A stretch of 64,000 bases of DNA from Kineosporia sp. A_224 (GCF_002198655.1 NZ_MWLN01000194.1:61740-125739); one strand, 5' to 3'. Positions 25,473 to 35,271 are shown, counted from the first letter of the stretch. Notes: generated from the sequence alone by a model not told the origin. Program-made: numbers and translations.

Positions 25473-26654
25473 TCAGGCCCCGACCGCAGCCCGCAGCGCA
25501 CCGTCGAGATCGGCCCAGAGGTCCTCGACGTCCTCGATGCCGACGGACAGCCGGCACAGGCTGGGGCCGACGATCGCGGCGTCGCCGGCCCAGCGGGCCC
25601 GCCGCTCGATGAGCGACTCGACGCCGCCGAGGCTCGTCGCATGGGCGACGAGCCGCAGGCGGGCGAGGAAGTCCTCGGTCTGCTCCGCCGTCCCCTCGAC
25701 GTCGAACGACAGCATCGAGCCGTAGCCGCCCGTGAGCACCCGGGTGGCCCGCTCGTGGCCGACGTCCGCCGGGAGCCCGGGGTAGTTGACCTTGCGCACG
25801 AGGGGATGCGCGTCGAGCCGGCGGGCCAGCTCGCCGGCGGACGCCTGCGCCTGCGCGAGCCGGACGCCGAGGGTGCGCAGGCCGCGGACGGCGAGGAACG
25901 CCTCGAGCGCGCCAGGGATCGCACCGTGGTCGTGCCGGTGGGTGGCGAGGAACGCCGCGTGCTCGGGGCTCGCGCAGACCGCGGCCCCGAGGAGCAGGTC
26001 GGAATGGCCTCCGAGGAGCTTCGTCGCGGAGTGCATGACGATGTCGGCGCCGAGCGCGAGGGGCCGCTGCCGCAACGGGGTCGCGAACGTCGCGTCGACG
26101 ACGCTCAGGGCACCGCGCTCCCGGGCGCCCGCCGCGATCACCGGGACGTCGGCGACCGCCATGAGCGGGTTGGCGACCGACTCGACCCAGACGACGTCCG
26201 CACCGTCCGCGGCGGCGAGCACCGCATCGGTGTCGTCGGGGTCCGCCCGCCGCACCGTCAGCCGGCCGTGCGCCTCCATCCGCTCGAAGACGTTGCGGAC
26301 GCCGTAGTAGGCGACCGTCGGGAGGACGACGACGCCGCCGGTCGGCACGAGGTCCGCGATCGCGGTGGCGGCGGCGAGCCCCGAGGAGAACGCCACGGCC
26401 GTCCCGCCGTCGAGCGCCCCCAGCGCCGTCTCGAAGGCGGACCAGCCCACGTTGCCGTCGCGCCCGTAGGCGACCTCGGCGTCGTGGAGGTACGTCGCGC
26501 TGAGGTGGATCGGCGGGTTGACCGGCGCCCCCGGCACCCGCGCGGGCCGGCCCGCCTGGACGGCGACCGTGCCCGGCGACCAGGCCGGGTCGAGGGCGAT
26601 GTGGGCGGACGGCGCCCCGGCGGGCTCGGCAGTCATGGCGGGCTCGGTGGTCAT
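25473..26654 (-). CDS. Cys/Met-metabolism PLP-dependent enzyme (cystathionine gamma-synthase/lyase-like)
   Basis: A 393-aa fold-type I PLP enzyme. PLP Lys lies in MHSATKLLGGHSD; other family marks are VNPPIHLSATY, VAFSSGLAAATA, and VWVESVANPLM for the cofactor-stacking region. The last 60 residues carry HATSLGGVESLIERRA, the usual C-terminal motif with Ser-Leu-Gly. ATG 26654 is used. It could be a cystathionine gamma-synthase, gamma-lyase or methionine gamma-lyase; sequence alone does not separate them. It is convergent with the hydrolase gene. Confidence 0.88.
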   Translation of the reverse strand: MTTEPAMTAEPAGAPSAHIALDPAWSPGTVAVQAGRPARVPGAPVNPPIHLSATYLHDAEVAYGRDGNVGWSAFETALGALDGGTAVAFSSGLAAATAIADLVPTGGVVVLPTVAYYGVRNVFERMEAHGRLTVRRADPDDTDAVLAAADGADVVWVESVANPLMAVADVPVIAAGARERGALSVVDATFATPLRQRPLALGADIVMHSATKLLGGHSDLLLGAAVCASPEHAAFLATHRHDHGAIPGALEAFLAVRGLRTLGVRLAQAQASAGELARRLDAHPLVRKVNYPGLPADVGHERATRVLTGGYGSMLSFDVEGTAEQTEDFLARLRLVAHATSLGGVESLIERRARWAGDAAIVGPSLCRLSVGIEDVEDLWADLDGALRAAVGA

Positions 26655-26783
26655 GGCGGCATCCTGCCGGACGGCGGCCGTGGTCCGGCAGCGGCCGGGA
26701 CGTACGCGAGCCGCCGCGCACGGCCTCCGCCCGGAATAGGGTGCTCGTCCGGGCACTCGTCACGACGCGTCGGAGGTCGTCCC

Positions 26784-28484
26784 ATGAGGTCGTCCAGCAC
26801 GGTCGGCGGGCTGACCGTCCACGCGGTCGCCGGCACCCACGCGGTGCTCCTCGGGTTCGACCTCGTCGACCCCGCCGGCTGCCTTGGGTTCGGCGTCCGC
26901 CGCACCGACCACACCGAGGACGAGAGCTACTGGCTCCGCGGGCTGAAGACGTTCGCGAGCCTCGTGCCGCACCCCTCGCCGGGGATGGACTTCTCGCTGC
27001 GCGACCACCCCGTGCAGGGCTTCCAGTGGGGCGACTACACCGCCAAGCCCGACCACGAGTACACGTACGACGTCGTCGCCTGGAGGGGGGCGCCGGGGGC
27101 GCTCGAGCCCCTGCTCCAGGCGTCGGTCCGGGTGCGGACCGAGCCCGAGGACGACGGCACGCACGGCGTCTGGTTCAACCGCGGCGTCGCGGGGTCGCAG
27201 GCGTTCGCGAAGAGGTTCGGTCACAGCATGCCGCCGGCGGGTGCGGACGAGAGCCACCCGGCGTTCGCGTGGCTCTCCCGCGGGCTCGCGGAGGCGTTCC
27301 TCGCCTTCGTCGGCCGGGCGAGCGGCCCGGAGTGGGGGCTGCGCGGAGCGTTCTACGAGTTCACCTGGGGCACCGGCCTGAAGGCGCTGGCGGCGGCCTC
27401 GGCGGCGGGGGCGGACGTCGCGCTCGTCGTCCACGGCCGGGACAAGGACTCCGACGCCGCCGTCGCCGCCGGCAAGGACGCCGACCGGACGGCGGCGGAC
27501 AACCGGGCCGCGGTGACCGCGGCCGGCCTCGACGGTGTCGTCACGTGGCGGACGGCACCGCTGCGGTCGGCGTTGCAGCACAACAAGTTCCTCGTGCTCA
27601 CCCATCACGGGCAGCCGGTCTCGGTGTGGACCGGGTCGACGAACCTCACGCCGGGCGCGCTCTTCGGGCACCTCAACGTCAGCCACCTCGTGCACGACCC
27701 TGCGGTCGCCGCGCAGTTCGTCGACTACTGGGCGCTGCTCGCCGACCAGGCGAGCACCACGGCCGTCGCGCGGCAGTGGACCGAGACGCAGAACCCGGTC
27801 GACCCCGCGCTCCCGCCGCCGGACGGCGTCACCGCGGTGCTGTCACCGCGCGGCACGAAGAGCCCGCTCCTCGACTGGTACGCGCGGACGTTCGACGCCG
27901 CGACGGACAGCGCGCACATCACCGGCGCCTTCGGGCTGCACAAGGTCTTCCGGGACGTCCTCGCCCGCGACCGGGACGTCGTCCGGACCGTGCTCCTCGA
28001 CAAGCGGCCGCCGCGGGACACCCCGGTCCCGGCCACCGACCCGGACGTCCGGACGTCGTGGGGCGACTACCTCCAGCACGCGACCCTCGAGGGCTGGGCG
28101 GACGAGCAGCTCACCGGGTTCAACACGTGGGTGAAGTTCGTGCACACCAAGGTGATCCTCGTCGACCCGCTCACCGACTCCCCCACCGTCTTCACCGGGT
28201 CGGCGAACTACTCGGACAACTCGACGACGGACAACGAGGAGAACACCGTCGTCGTCCGCGGGGCCGCCGCCCGCCGCGTCGCCGACATCTACCTCACCGA
28301 GTACCAGCGGCTCTTCATGCACTTCGTCTTCCGCAACTGGGCGACCCTCGACGCGAACGACCCCGAGGCGATCACCGCCGGGGCCGGGCACCTCGACGAG
28401 ACGTCCGGCTGGACGGAGCGCTACTACCGACCGGGCGGCTGGCGCGAGCGGCAGCGGCGCACGTTCGCGCGGACCGGCCGCTGA
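26784..28484 (+). CDS. Phospholipase D-like (HKD) domain protein
   Basis: A 566-aa protein with two PLD half-sites. The first is HNKFLVLT followed by WTGSTNLTPGALFGH, where the Asp of HxKxxxxD is replaced. The second is complete, HTKVILVD followed by FTGSANYSDNSTTDNEEN. Residues 1-190 form a separate N-terminal part including a Trp-rich segment (FQWGDYTAKPDHEYTYDVVA) that resembles a beta-sandwich. No signal peptide is seen. PLD-superfamily members include phospholipases, nucleases and transferases; none of these is decided here. Confidence 0.83.
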   Translation: MRSSSTVGGLTVHAVAGTHAVLLGFDLVDPAGCLGFGVRRTDHTEDESYWLRGLKTFASLVPHPSPGMDFSLRDHPVQGFQWGDYTAKPDHEYTYDVVAWRGAPGALEPLLQASVRVRTEPEDDGTHGVWFNRGVAGSQAFAKRFGHSMPPAGADESHPAFAWLSRGLAEAFLAFVGRASGPEWGLRGAFYEFTWGTGLKALAAASAAGADVALVVHGRDKDSDAAVAAGKDADRTAADNRAAVTAAGLDGVVTWRTAPLRSALQHNKFLVLTHHGQPVSVWTGSTNLTPGALFGHLNVSHLVHDPAVAAQFVDYWALLADQASTTAVARQWTETQNPVDPALPPPDGVTAVLSPRGTKSPLLDWYARTFDAATDSAHITGAFGLHKVFRDVLARDRDVVRTVLLDKRPPRDTPVPATDPDVRTSWGDYLQHATLEGWADEQLTGFNTWVKFVHTKVILVDPLTDSPTVFTGSANYSDNSTTDNEENTVVVRGAAARRVADIYLTEYQRLFMHFVFRNWATLDANDPEAITAGAGHLDETSGWTERYYRPGGWRERQRRTFARTGR

Positions 28485-28544
28485 GCCTCGTCGGCCCCGC
28501 AGTCCGGTCCGCGCGATCCGTGCGTCCGTGCGCGACGCGCGACC

Positions 28545-30509
28545 TCAGTGCTCGCAGGCGCAGGCCCCGCCGTTCGCCGACGCGCAGTGCCCGCCGCCGT
28601 GGGGCGTCGGCCGCGGCGCGTTCAGCGTCGGGTTGCGGTCGAAGAAGCCGAACGGCTGGAGCGCGAAGCCGACGTGCGAGCGCGGCATGACCGGCCAGTC
28701 CTCGAGCCGGACGACGTGGTGCATGCCGAACGAGTACCAGACGACGAGGTCGGTGTCGGCGATCGGCCGGTCGGCCGCCGTCCAGGCCGGCAGACCGTCG
28801 CCGCCGCGGCTCTGGTTCGGGTACTCGCCGGCCGCGTGCCGCTCGCTCTGGTCGTACGCCGTGACCCAGAGGTTCTTCGTCGCGAACGCGGCCCGCCGGG
28901 CGACCGAGGACTGCGGCCCTGCCGCGAGGGTGATCGCGTCGGACGGCACGAGCCTGTAGGCGACCGGGTCGCCGACGACGTTGCGCCGGCCGTGGTTGAC
29001 GACCTTCCAGAAGCGGTGCTTGGAGGCGTCCGCGACCCGGATCGCGTCCTGCTCGCGCTCGAGGAGGCGATCCACGGTGTGGAACGCGCTGTGGTGCGGG
29101 TTGTCCTCGGGGGTCACCGTCTCGACCTCGTAGACGGCGTTGCTCTCCCCGTCGAGGTCGAAGTCGAGGCGCATGTTGAACATGTGCTGGTGGATCGGGC
29201 CGTAGAGGCCGTCGTTGTTGAGCGCCTGGCCGTACGGCGTCCGCGCGCCCGGCTGCTGCGCGGTCGTCGAGAGGATGCCGGTCGCCTTGACGAGGAACTC
29301 GATCGTGCCGTCGAGGTAGAGGTGCCAGTAGAAGCCGTACTCGTAGTTCGCGACCGTCGCGATGAACGAGATCACGAGCTTGCGGGAGCGGCGCACCTCG
29401 CTCGACCCGGTGCGGAAGTCGTAGTGCTTCCAGAGGATCGAGTCGTCCTCCTCGTGCATGCAGATCGCGTTCTTGATCGTCAGCGGGGCACCGTGGCTGT
29501 CGGCGACGAGGCCGTCGAAGTACCGGATCTCGCCGAGGCAGTCGCAGCCCAGCTCGAGGGAGTTCGCGAGCGCCCCGATGTTGTACTCGCCGGCGTCGAA
29601 CGCGTTCTTGCGGTACTGCACGGTCGTCGGGTCGCCGTACGGCACGACCATCTCCGACAGCGAGACCCGGTGCAGCACCGAGCGGTCCTCGCCCTTGTCG
29701 GTGAACCGCACCTGGTGCAGCACGAGCCCCTCGCGGGCGGTGAACCCGATCCGGAACGACCAGTCCGCCCAGCGGACGTGGTTCCCGGTGACGACGAACG
29801 ACGGCCCGTCCGGCTGGACGACCTCGATCGGCTTGAGGTCCGTGCGCGCCGGCCCGACGTCGGCGGGCAGGTAGTTGTCCTCCTGCCTCGGCACCGGGAT
29901 GAGCGGCCCCTCCTCGACCCGGACGACGGTGCCCGCGTTGAGGTCGTACACGACGACGAGGTCCTCGGCCGGGTGCGCGTACGGGTTGTCGTCGGCACGC
30001 ATCCGCGCGTAGACGAGCGCGCGCAGCAGGCGCCGCCCCTCGTCGTCCACGCCGTAGTAGCCCGCCGACCAGGGCTCGATGCAGACGAGGTCCAGGTCGG
30101 TGAGCCCGCGCCGGGCGAGCGCCTCGACGACCCGCGGGTCGGCCTTGCAGTTGACCTCGCACTCCTCGAACTCGTCGAGCATGATCGGCGGCTGACCGAC
30201 CCCCTCGACGGCGTGCCAGGCCTCGACGGTGCCGCGGCCCAGGTCGACGACGGCCTCGTAGGCAGCGCCGTCCGAGCGGTCGATGAGGACGACGGCCGCC
30301 TCCCGCGGGCAGCCCGCCGGGTCACCGGCCAGCGCGGCCTTGCCCGGCTCGCGCAGGACGACGCCCGCGAACCGGAACGAGTCGGCCGCGGCCGGCCCGG
30401 CCTTGAGGACGGCGACGGCGGCCGTGATCTCCTCGGCGCTCAGCGGGTCGAGCGGGTGGGAGACCGAGAGCGCGTCGGGCGCGGCGGTGACCAGGGTTTC
30501 GGCGGACAT
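28545..30509 (-). CDS. Copper-containing primary-amine oxidase
   Basis: A 654-aa quinoprotein that oxidises primary amines to aldehydes with release of ammonia and hydrogen peroxide. The Tyr that becomes topaquinone is Y389 in TVANYEYG. Copper ligands are the two His in HQHMFNMR and a third in the C-terminal MHHVVRLEDWPVMP region. Length and motif spacing match Arthrobacter-type enzymes. The ribosome site GGAGGT precedes ATG 30509. The last residues form an unusual Cys-rich tail (HCASANGGACACEH). Lies after cupin and SRPBCC genes in the same direction. Confidence 0.94.
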   Translation of the reverse strand: MSAETLVTAAPDALSVSHPLDPLSAEEITAAVAVLKAGPAAADSFRFAGVVLREPGKAALAGDPAGCPREAAVVLIDRSDGAAYEAVVDLGRGTVEAWHAVEGVGQPPIMLDEFEECEVNCKADPRVVEALARRGLTDLDLVCIEPWSAGYYGVDDEGRRLLRALVYARMRADDNPYAHPAEDLVVVYDLNAGTVVRVEEGPLIPVPRQEDNYLPADVGPARTDLKPIEVVQPDGPSFVVTGNHVRWADWSFRIGFTAREGLVLHQVRFTDKGEDRSVLHRVSLSEMVVPYGDPTTVQYRKNAFDAGEYNIGALANSLELGCDCLGEIRYFDGLVADSHGAPLTIKNAICMHEEDDSILWKHYDFRTGSSEVRRSRKLVISFIATVANYEYGFYWHLYLDGTIEFLVKATGILSTTAQQPGARTPYGQALNNDGLYGPIHQHMFNMRLDFDLDGESNAVYEVETVTPEDNPHHSAFHTVDRLLEREQDAIRVADASKHRFWKVVNHGRRNVVGDPVAYRLVPSDAITLAAGPQSSVARRAAFATKNLWVTAYDQSERHAAGEYPNQSRGGDGLPAWTAADRPIADTDLVVWYSFGMHHVVRLEDWPVMPRSHVGFALQPFGFFDRNPTLNAPRPTPHGGGHCASANGGACACEH

Positions 30510-30628
30510 GCGGACCTCCGGGGGCGGGTTGCGCTGACGGTAAGCCCCGTGATCGCCGCTGCCAAGACCTGGAGGTGAAGCCTGGGTGAGATGTACGTCC
30601 CGCGCCGGACGACGTCGTGCGGCCCTGG

Positions 30629-31135
30629 TCAGGACTCCTCGGCCGGACGAGGGACGAGCCCCAGTGCCAGGGCCAACCCGGTGAGCATGAGCCGGGTGCC
30701 GCCCCGCAGGTGCGCGACGTCGTCGCCGCCGTCGCCGGTCACCCGGAGAAACGCGTACTGCTCGGTCCAGCCGAGGGTCGTTCCCGTGCCGGGCGACGGG
30801 CCCGTCACGACCGTGACGAGGGAGACCCACCGGCACACGCCGTCGACGACGGCCTGGTAGCTGAGCACCAGCCGCTCGCCCTGGAGTGCCTCGAGCACGT
30901 GCGTTCGCCGTTCGACGGTCTCCGCACGGTCGCCGACGGTGAGTGTGCTGCGCAGGATCTCGGTCGCCCCGGGGCGAAGCTCGACGTCCACGGTGGGCTC
31001 CGGGCGTCCTGGCAGCCGGAGCCACCGGTGGCGCGCCTCGGGCTGCTCCACGGCGGCGTAGACGTCGACGAACCGCCGGGTCGCCCGACCGCGTCCGTCG
31101 AGAACGACGGGGAGTCGCCCTCCCGGCACCCTCAC
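30629..31135 (-). CDS. SRPBCC-fold protein
   Basis: A 168-aa protein whose middle part (YAAVEQPEARHRWLRL, TEILRSTLTVGDRAETVERR, GWTEQYAFLRVTGDGG) fits a START/Bet v1-like fold of the polyketide-cyclase/AHSA1 group. It begins at GTG 31135, overlapping the cupin stop by 4 bp. The cupin coupling and the downstream amine oxidase (120 nt further) suggest a shared role, but no ligand is evident. Assignment rests on overall pattern only. Confidence 0.6.
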   Translation of the reverse strand: MRVPGGRLPVVLDGRGRATRRFVDVYAAVEQPEARHRWLRLPGRPEPTVDVELRPGATEILRSTLTVGDRAETVERRTHVLEALQGERLVLSYQAVVDGVCRWVSLVTVVTGPSPGTGTTLGWTEQYAFLRVTGDGGDDVAHLRGGTRLMLTGLALALGLVPRPAEES

Positions 31136-31512
31136 TCCTCGAAGACGTGCCGGATGTCGAACGGCTTGTTCGTGATGAAGAGCATCGTCACGTCGCCGTC
31201 CGGGGACGCCCCGTGCTCCATCCGGCCGCCCTCCGGGAACCACACGAAGCTCCCCGCCGGGAAGCTGCCCCGGTGCGTCACGAGGGTGCCGGACAGCACG
31301 TAGATCCCGTGCGCGCACGGGTGGGTGTGCCACCGGTTGACGAAGCCGGCGCGGTAGACCGCCTTCATGACCTGCATCCCGGTGTCCGGGTCGGTGACGA
31401 GCGGGAGCACCTCGAGCCCGTCACCGAGGCCGGGCATCGGCCTCGGGGTGTACGCGGCGCCGTTCGTGTCGACGACGGTGAGCTCGACGGGTGCGAGGTC
31501 TTCGGCGGGCAT
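31132..31512 (-). CDS. Cupin-domain protein
   Basis: A 126-aa single-domain cupin. Metal-binding His are in NRWHTHPCAHGIYVLSGT and the second motif is around FPEGGRMEHGA. Such small cupins are dioxygenases, isomerases or sensors; no class is evident here. It starts at ATG 31512 and is coupled to the SRPBCC gene by a 4-bp overlap. A promoter immediately upstream was not recognised. Confidence 0.87.
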   Translation of the reverse strand: MPAEDLAPVELTVVDTNGAAYTPRPMPGLGDGLEVLPLVTDPDTGMQVMKAVYRAGFVNRWHTHPCAHGIYVLSGTLVTHRGSFPAGSFVWFPEGGRMEHGASPDGDVTMLFITNKPFDIRHVFEE

Positions 31513-31548
31513 GGCGGCCTTCCCAGGACGACGGGGACGGGTGCCGGT

Positions 31549-32910
31549 CTACGCCGTGCCGGCGTCCCCGGGCAACCCCGCGTCCCCCGCCCGGGCCGCC
31601 TTGAGCCGGTACATCACCCGGTCCGCGGCGGCGATCACGCCGAGCGGGTCCCGGTCCGCGGGCCGGGCGCACGGGTCGGCCAGGTAGGCCCCCAGCGTGG
31701 CGCTCGGGGTGAGCACGGCGCCCTCGACCCAGACCGGCTCGGACAGTGTCCGGGCCAGCCGTGCGAGCGTCGCCTCCGGCGACCAGTCGGCCGGGACGTC
31801 GGGCATGACGACGACGAACTCGTCGCCGCCGTAGCGGCCCGCGACGTCCCCGGTCCGGGCGGCACGGCCCAGACGGTCGGCGACCGCGGCGAGCAGCCGG
31901 TCACCGGCGGCGTGGCCGTACCCGTCGTTGACGGCCTTGAACCCGTCGAGGTCGGCGAAGAGCACCGCGACGCGGCGCCCCGGGCCGGTGCCGGCGAGGG
32001 TGCGGCGCAGGTGGTCGTGCAGGGTGCGGCGGTTGAGCAGCCCGGTGAGGTCGTCGTATCTCGCCCGGCGCTCGGCGAGGAACCGCTCGTCCTCGAGCCG
32101 CCGGTGGGAGCGCTCGTCGTCGGTGGCGTCGTGGAGCACGACGACGACCCGCCCGACGCCCGGGTCGGCGACGACGACCGTGACGTCGTAGGCCGCGCTC
32201 CACAGGCCCTCGTCGTCCCAGGCCCGCGACCGGTAACGGACCGGCGCGCTCCCGGCCCGGGCGAGCGCGTCGGTGAGGCGGTGCACCCAGGTCGGGTCGA
32301 GGGTCTCGTGGACCGGTTTGCCGATGTCGTGCTCGTGCACCCCGACGAGCACCCCCGCGGCCCGGTTGTAGTGCCGCAGCACCGCCTGCTCCGGCTGGGG
32401 ACCGCCCTCGCCGAGGGGGCCGACCTCGAGCACGAGGAACGCGTCCGGGGCGGCGTCCAGCACGCTGCTCAGGGTGCCCCAGGCCCCGTCCGCGATCCGG
32501 TAGGCGTCGACGAGCAGGCCGGGGATCACGTCGGCCGACTCACGGCACACGACCGACGCGGTCACCTCGTCCACCCGGGTCACGCGGACGTCGAGCACCG
32601 CCGCCCCCTCACCGGTCGCCTGCCTCCAGCGCAGGCGCTCGGCCACGCCCGTGGTGAGCACCCGCCGCAGGGCCACGTGCACAGGCGATCCGTGGACGGC
32701 CCCGGTCAGGTCCTCGGCGGCCGCGTTCGCGTAGAGGACCTGCAGCGCGTCCGGTTCGCGCGCGCCGTCCGGCCGCGGGCTGGCGAGGAGCATGAACGGG
32801 TCCGCCAGACCCGCCACGGCGTCCTCGATCGACGCCCTCGACGACGTCGGCCTCAGGGGCTCTTCCGGCGCCGTGGACCCACCCGGGGCCGGCACGGACG
32901 TCCAGGACAC
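31549..32910 (-). CDS. PAS-GGDEF diguanylate cyclase with inhibitory site
   Basis: A 453-aa cytoplasmic enzyme that makes cyclic di-GMP. Residues 30-270 look like two PAS-type sensory units (the second ending VVVVLHDATDDERSHRR). The cyclase domain starts at YDDLTGLLNRRTL and carries an intact GGDEF at 361-365. The sequence RTGD ends five residues before it, the spacing of the product-inhibition I-site. The gene follows the histidine kinase by 48 nt but has the same 19-bp element in front of it as the two-component operon, so it may have its own promoter. Confidence 0.92.
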   Translation of the reverse strand: MSWTSVPAPGGSTAPEEPLRPTSSRASIEDAVAGLADPFMLLASPRPDGAREPDALQVLYANAAAEDLTGAVHGSPVHVALRRVLTTGVAERLRWRQATGEGAAVLDVRVTRVDEVTASVVCRESADVIPGLLVDAYRIADGAWGTLSSVLDAAPDAFLVLEVGPLGEGGPQPEQAVLRHYNRAAGVLVGVHEHDIGKPVHETLDPTWVHRLTDALARAGSAPVRYRSRAWDDEGLWSAAYDVTVVVADPGVGRVVVVLHDATDDERSHRRLEDERFLAERRARYDDLTGLLNRRTLHDHLRRTLAGTGPGRRVAVLFADLDGFKAVNDGYGHAAGDRLLAAVADRLGRAARTGDVAGRYGGDEFVVVMPDVPADWSPEATLARLARTLSEPVWVEGAVLTPSATLGAYLADPCARPADRDPLGVIAAADRVMYRLKAARAGDAGLPGDAGTA

Positions 32911-32945
32911 CCCATCACACTGACAGGGCCGACAGGCGCCGTCCC

Positions 32946-32964
32946 AGTGCCGATCGGCCTACTC
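32946..32964 (-). promoter_or_regulatory. 19-bp shared element upstream of the GGDEF gene
   Basis: Read on the minus strand this is GAGTAGGCCGATCGGCACT, identical to 36738-36720. The core GCCGATCGGC is a palindrome. It overlaps the kinase stop codon and ends 35 nt before the GGDEF start, a suitable distance for a promoter or operator. The core begins like the -10 of motility-sigma (FliA-type) promoters, GCCGATAA; that link is inference. Confidence 0.5.
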
Positions 32965-35271
32965 CCCTGCGCGCGGCGACAGCGGGCTGCCTCCCCGCTC
33001 GGCCCGCGGCGGCAGCGGCACCTGCCACATGAGCACTGCGCCGCGGACCGCCCCCGGTCGCAGGACGCTCGTGCCGCCCGCGGCCCGGGCCCGGTCGGCG
33101 AGGTTGGCCAGCCCGTGACCGGCCGCCGCACGCGTGCGGCGCGGGCCGACCCCGTCGTCGGCGACCTCGAGGACGAGACGGTCGTCGGCGATGTCCAGGG
33201 TCACGTGGGTCGTCGAGGCGCCGGCGTGCCGGAGGACGTTGCTCAGCGACTCCTGGAGGGCCGCCGCCAGGTCGGCCATGAGACTGCGAGGGACCTGGCC
33301 CAGGTCGCCCTTGACGATGAGCGTCGGCTGGTGGCCGAGCGCCCGCGCGGCGGAGCCGATGACCGCCCGCACCGTGTCCTCGAACGAGTCCTCCTCGAGC
33401 GGTCGCCGCAGCTGGAACACCGCGCCGCGCAGCGTGCGCACCGTGCCGACGAGCTCGCGCATGACGTCGACGACCCGGGACTCGGCCTGGCCGGTCAACG
33501 TCCCCCGGAGCAGCCCGAGCTGGACCCCGATCGCGATGAGGTCCTGCAGCACGGTGTCGTGCAGGTCGCGGGCCAGCCGCTGGCGCTCCTCGAGCCGGCC
33601 GAGCCGCTCCTGGTCGGCACGGGCCCGCCCGAGCTCCAGCGCGAGCGCGGACTGCCGGCTGAAGGAGCCGAGGATCTGCAGCTCGTCGGCGTCGAACGCC
33701 GGCACGGCACGGGCCACGGACACCCAGCCGAGGCGGGAGTCCACGTCGAAGCGGGCGGCGGCGACCAGGTCCGCGCCGCCGTCCGGGACACCGTCGCCCC
33801 CCGGCCCGGGGGCGAGCATCGCCTGCCGGTGCTCGAAGTGCGGCCGGACGACGTCCGGGTCGAGCGGCGCCCGGTCAGCGGCCAGCCGGGTGGCCCGGGG
33901 TCCGGCGCCGCGGACGACGACCACTTCGTCCGAGGACCTGTCCTGCACGGCGAGCAGGACGTCGTCCGCCGCGAAGACGTCCCGGAGGCTGTCGAGCATC
34001 CGCTGCTCGACCAGGCTCTGGTCGTCACCGGCGAGGACGGCGGTCACCAGCGCGGCGTGCGCCGTCATCGCGTCCTGCTGACGTTGCTTGCGGTACGCCA
34101 GCAGGACCCGGTCCGTCACGTCGAGGAGATGGACCAACGCCGCGGTGGCCTCGTCGCCCGCGACGTCGATGCGGGTCACGAAGACGTCGAACCACACGGC
34201 GGTGCCGTCCGGTCTCGTGTGGCGCTTGCGGCGGCTGAGGTGCTCCTGCGTACTGGCCACGAACGCCTGCACGAGCGGGCGGACCGCGCGCTCCTCCTCG
34301 GGGTCGTTCAAGGTCGCGGTGTCCAGGCCGATCAGGTCGTGCAGCGGGAGCCCGAGGACGTCCGCGAGCGCCTGGTTCGCCATGGCGATCCGGCGTCCGC
34401 CGTCGTCCCCGTCGACGAGGGTGACGAAGGTGGGGATCGGCGAGCGCTCGAAGGCGGCGCGGAAGGACTTCTCGCTGATCCGCAGGCGTTCCTCGGTGCG
34501 CACGCGCGCGGTGATGTCGTGCGCGACGACGAGGACGTGCTCGGGCCGGGCACCGGACGAGGGCAGCGCGCAGAGCCGGACGTCCAGCCAGACCTGCTCA
34601 CCGTCGTCCCGGACGGCGGGCAGGGTCAGGTCGATGCGGTCCGCCGCCCCGGAGGCGACCTGCTCGAGCGCGCCGAGGATCTCGTCGAGCGCGGGCTCCG
34701 AGAGGGGCCTGCCGGAGCCCCGCAGGGGCACCCGGTCCGCGGCCGGGCCGAGCCAGGTCAGCCCCGCCCTGTTCACGTAGACCGGGAGGAGCGAGGGGGC
34801 CTCGAGGATGACCACCGCGTCGTCGACCGTGTCGAGGGTGTGCGTGATGAGCCGCTCCGGGTCACCCAGACGCGTCCAGCTGTCGGCGCCGCGGCGGGGC
34901 GGCCCGGGCTCCGGCACGGCCTCGAGGGTCATCGTCGCGCCGAGGCACGACCCGTCGTCGGCGAACCGGCTCGCGACGTGCAGCAGGTACGGCCGCCGGC
35001 CGCCGGGTACGGACCAGTGCACCTGCAGCCGCATCGGGACGGCGTGGTCACCCCGGACGGCGCTGCCGACGACCTGCTCGGCCAGCATCGAGGCCGGCAG
35101 CCCGGCCGTCGGGCAGAACGCGGCGGACGACGACCCGACCGCGAACAGGGCAGGGTCGGCGCCCGTCGCGCGGGCGAACTCGTCCCACGCCGGGTTCGTC
35201 GCGACGACGGTGCCGGAGACGTCGAGGAGCGCCATCGCGGCGTCGTCCCGGGGGCTGCGCGCGGACGTCAC
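32959..35271 (-). CDS. Multi-PAS/GAF sensor histidine kinase, NarX/DesK-type (HisKA_3)
   Basis: A 770-aa soluble kinase with no membrane segment. Three PAS-like units occupy about residues 8-385 (first AMALLDVSGTVVATNPAW, third FERSPIPTFVTLVDGD), then a GAF-like region (VLAGDDQSLVEQRMLDSLRD onward). The dimerisation helix holds the phospho-accepting His571 in LARDLHDTVLQDL, followed by a GHKL ATPase domain (N box LQESLSNVLRHAG, G box DDGVG and GHGLANLADRA). It partners the LuxR-type regulator 22 nt upstream and senses an unknown cytoplasmic signal. Confidence 0.92.
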   Translation of the reverse strand: MTSARSPRDDAAMALLDVSGTVVATNPAWDEFARATGADPALFAVGSSSAAFCPTAGLPASMLAEQVVGSAVRGDHAVPMRLQVHWSVPGGRRPYLLHVASRFADDGSCLGATMTLEAVPEPGPPRRGADSWTRLGDPERLITHTLDTVDDAVVILEAPSLLPVYVNRAGLTWLGPAADRVPLRGSGRPLSEPALDEILGALEQVASGAADRIDLTLPAVRDDGEQVWLDVRLCALPSSGARPEHVLVVAHDITARVRTEERLRISEKSFRAAFERSPIPTFVTLVDGDDGGRRIAMANQALADVLGLPLHDLIGLDTATLNDPEEERAVRPLVQAFVASTQEHLSRRKRHTRPDGTAVWFDVFVTRIDVAGDEATAALVHLLDVTDRVLLAYRKQRQQDAMTAHAALVTAVLAGDDQSLVEQRMLDSLRDVFAADDVLLAVQDRSSDEVVVVRGAGPRATRLAADRAPLDPDVVRPHFEHRQAMLAPGPGGDGVPDGGADLVAAARFDVDSRLGWVSVARAVPAFDADELQILGSFSRQSALALELGRARADQERLGRLEERQRLARDLHDTVLQDLIAIGVQLGLLRGTLTGQAESRVVDVMRELVGTVRTLRGAVFQLRRPLEEDSFEDTVRAVIGSAARALGHQPTLIVKGDLGQVPRSLMADLAAALQESLSNVLRHAGASTTHVTLDIADDRLVLEVADDGVGPRRTRAAAGHGLANLADRARAAGGTSVLRPGAVRGAVLMWQVPLPPRAERGGSPLSPRAGE

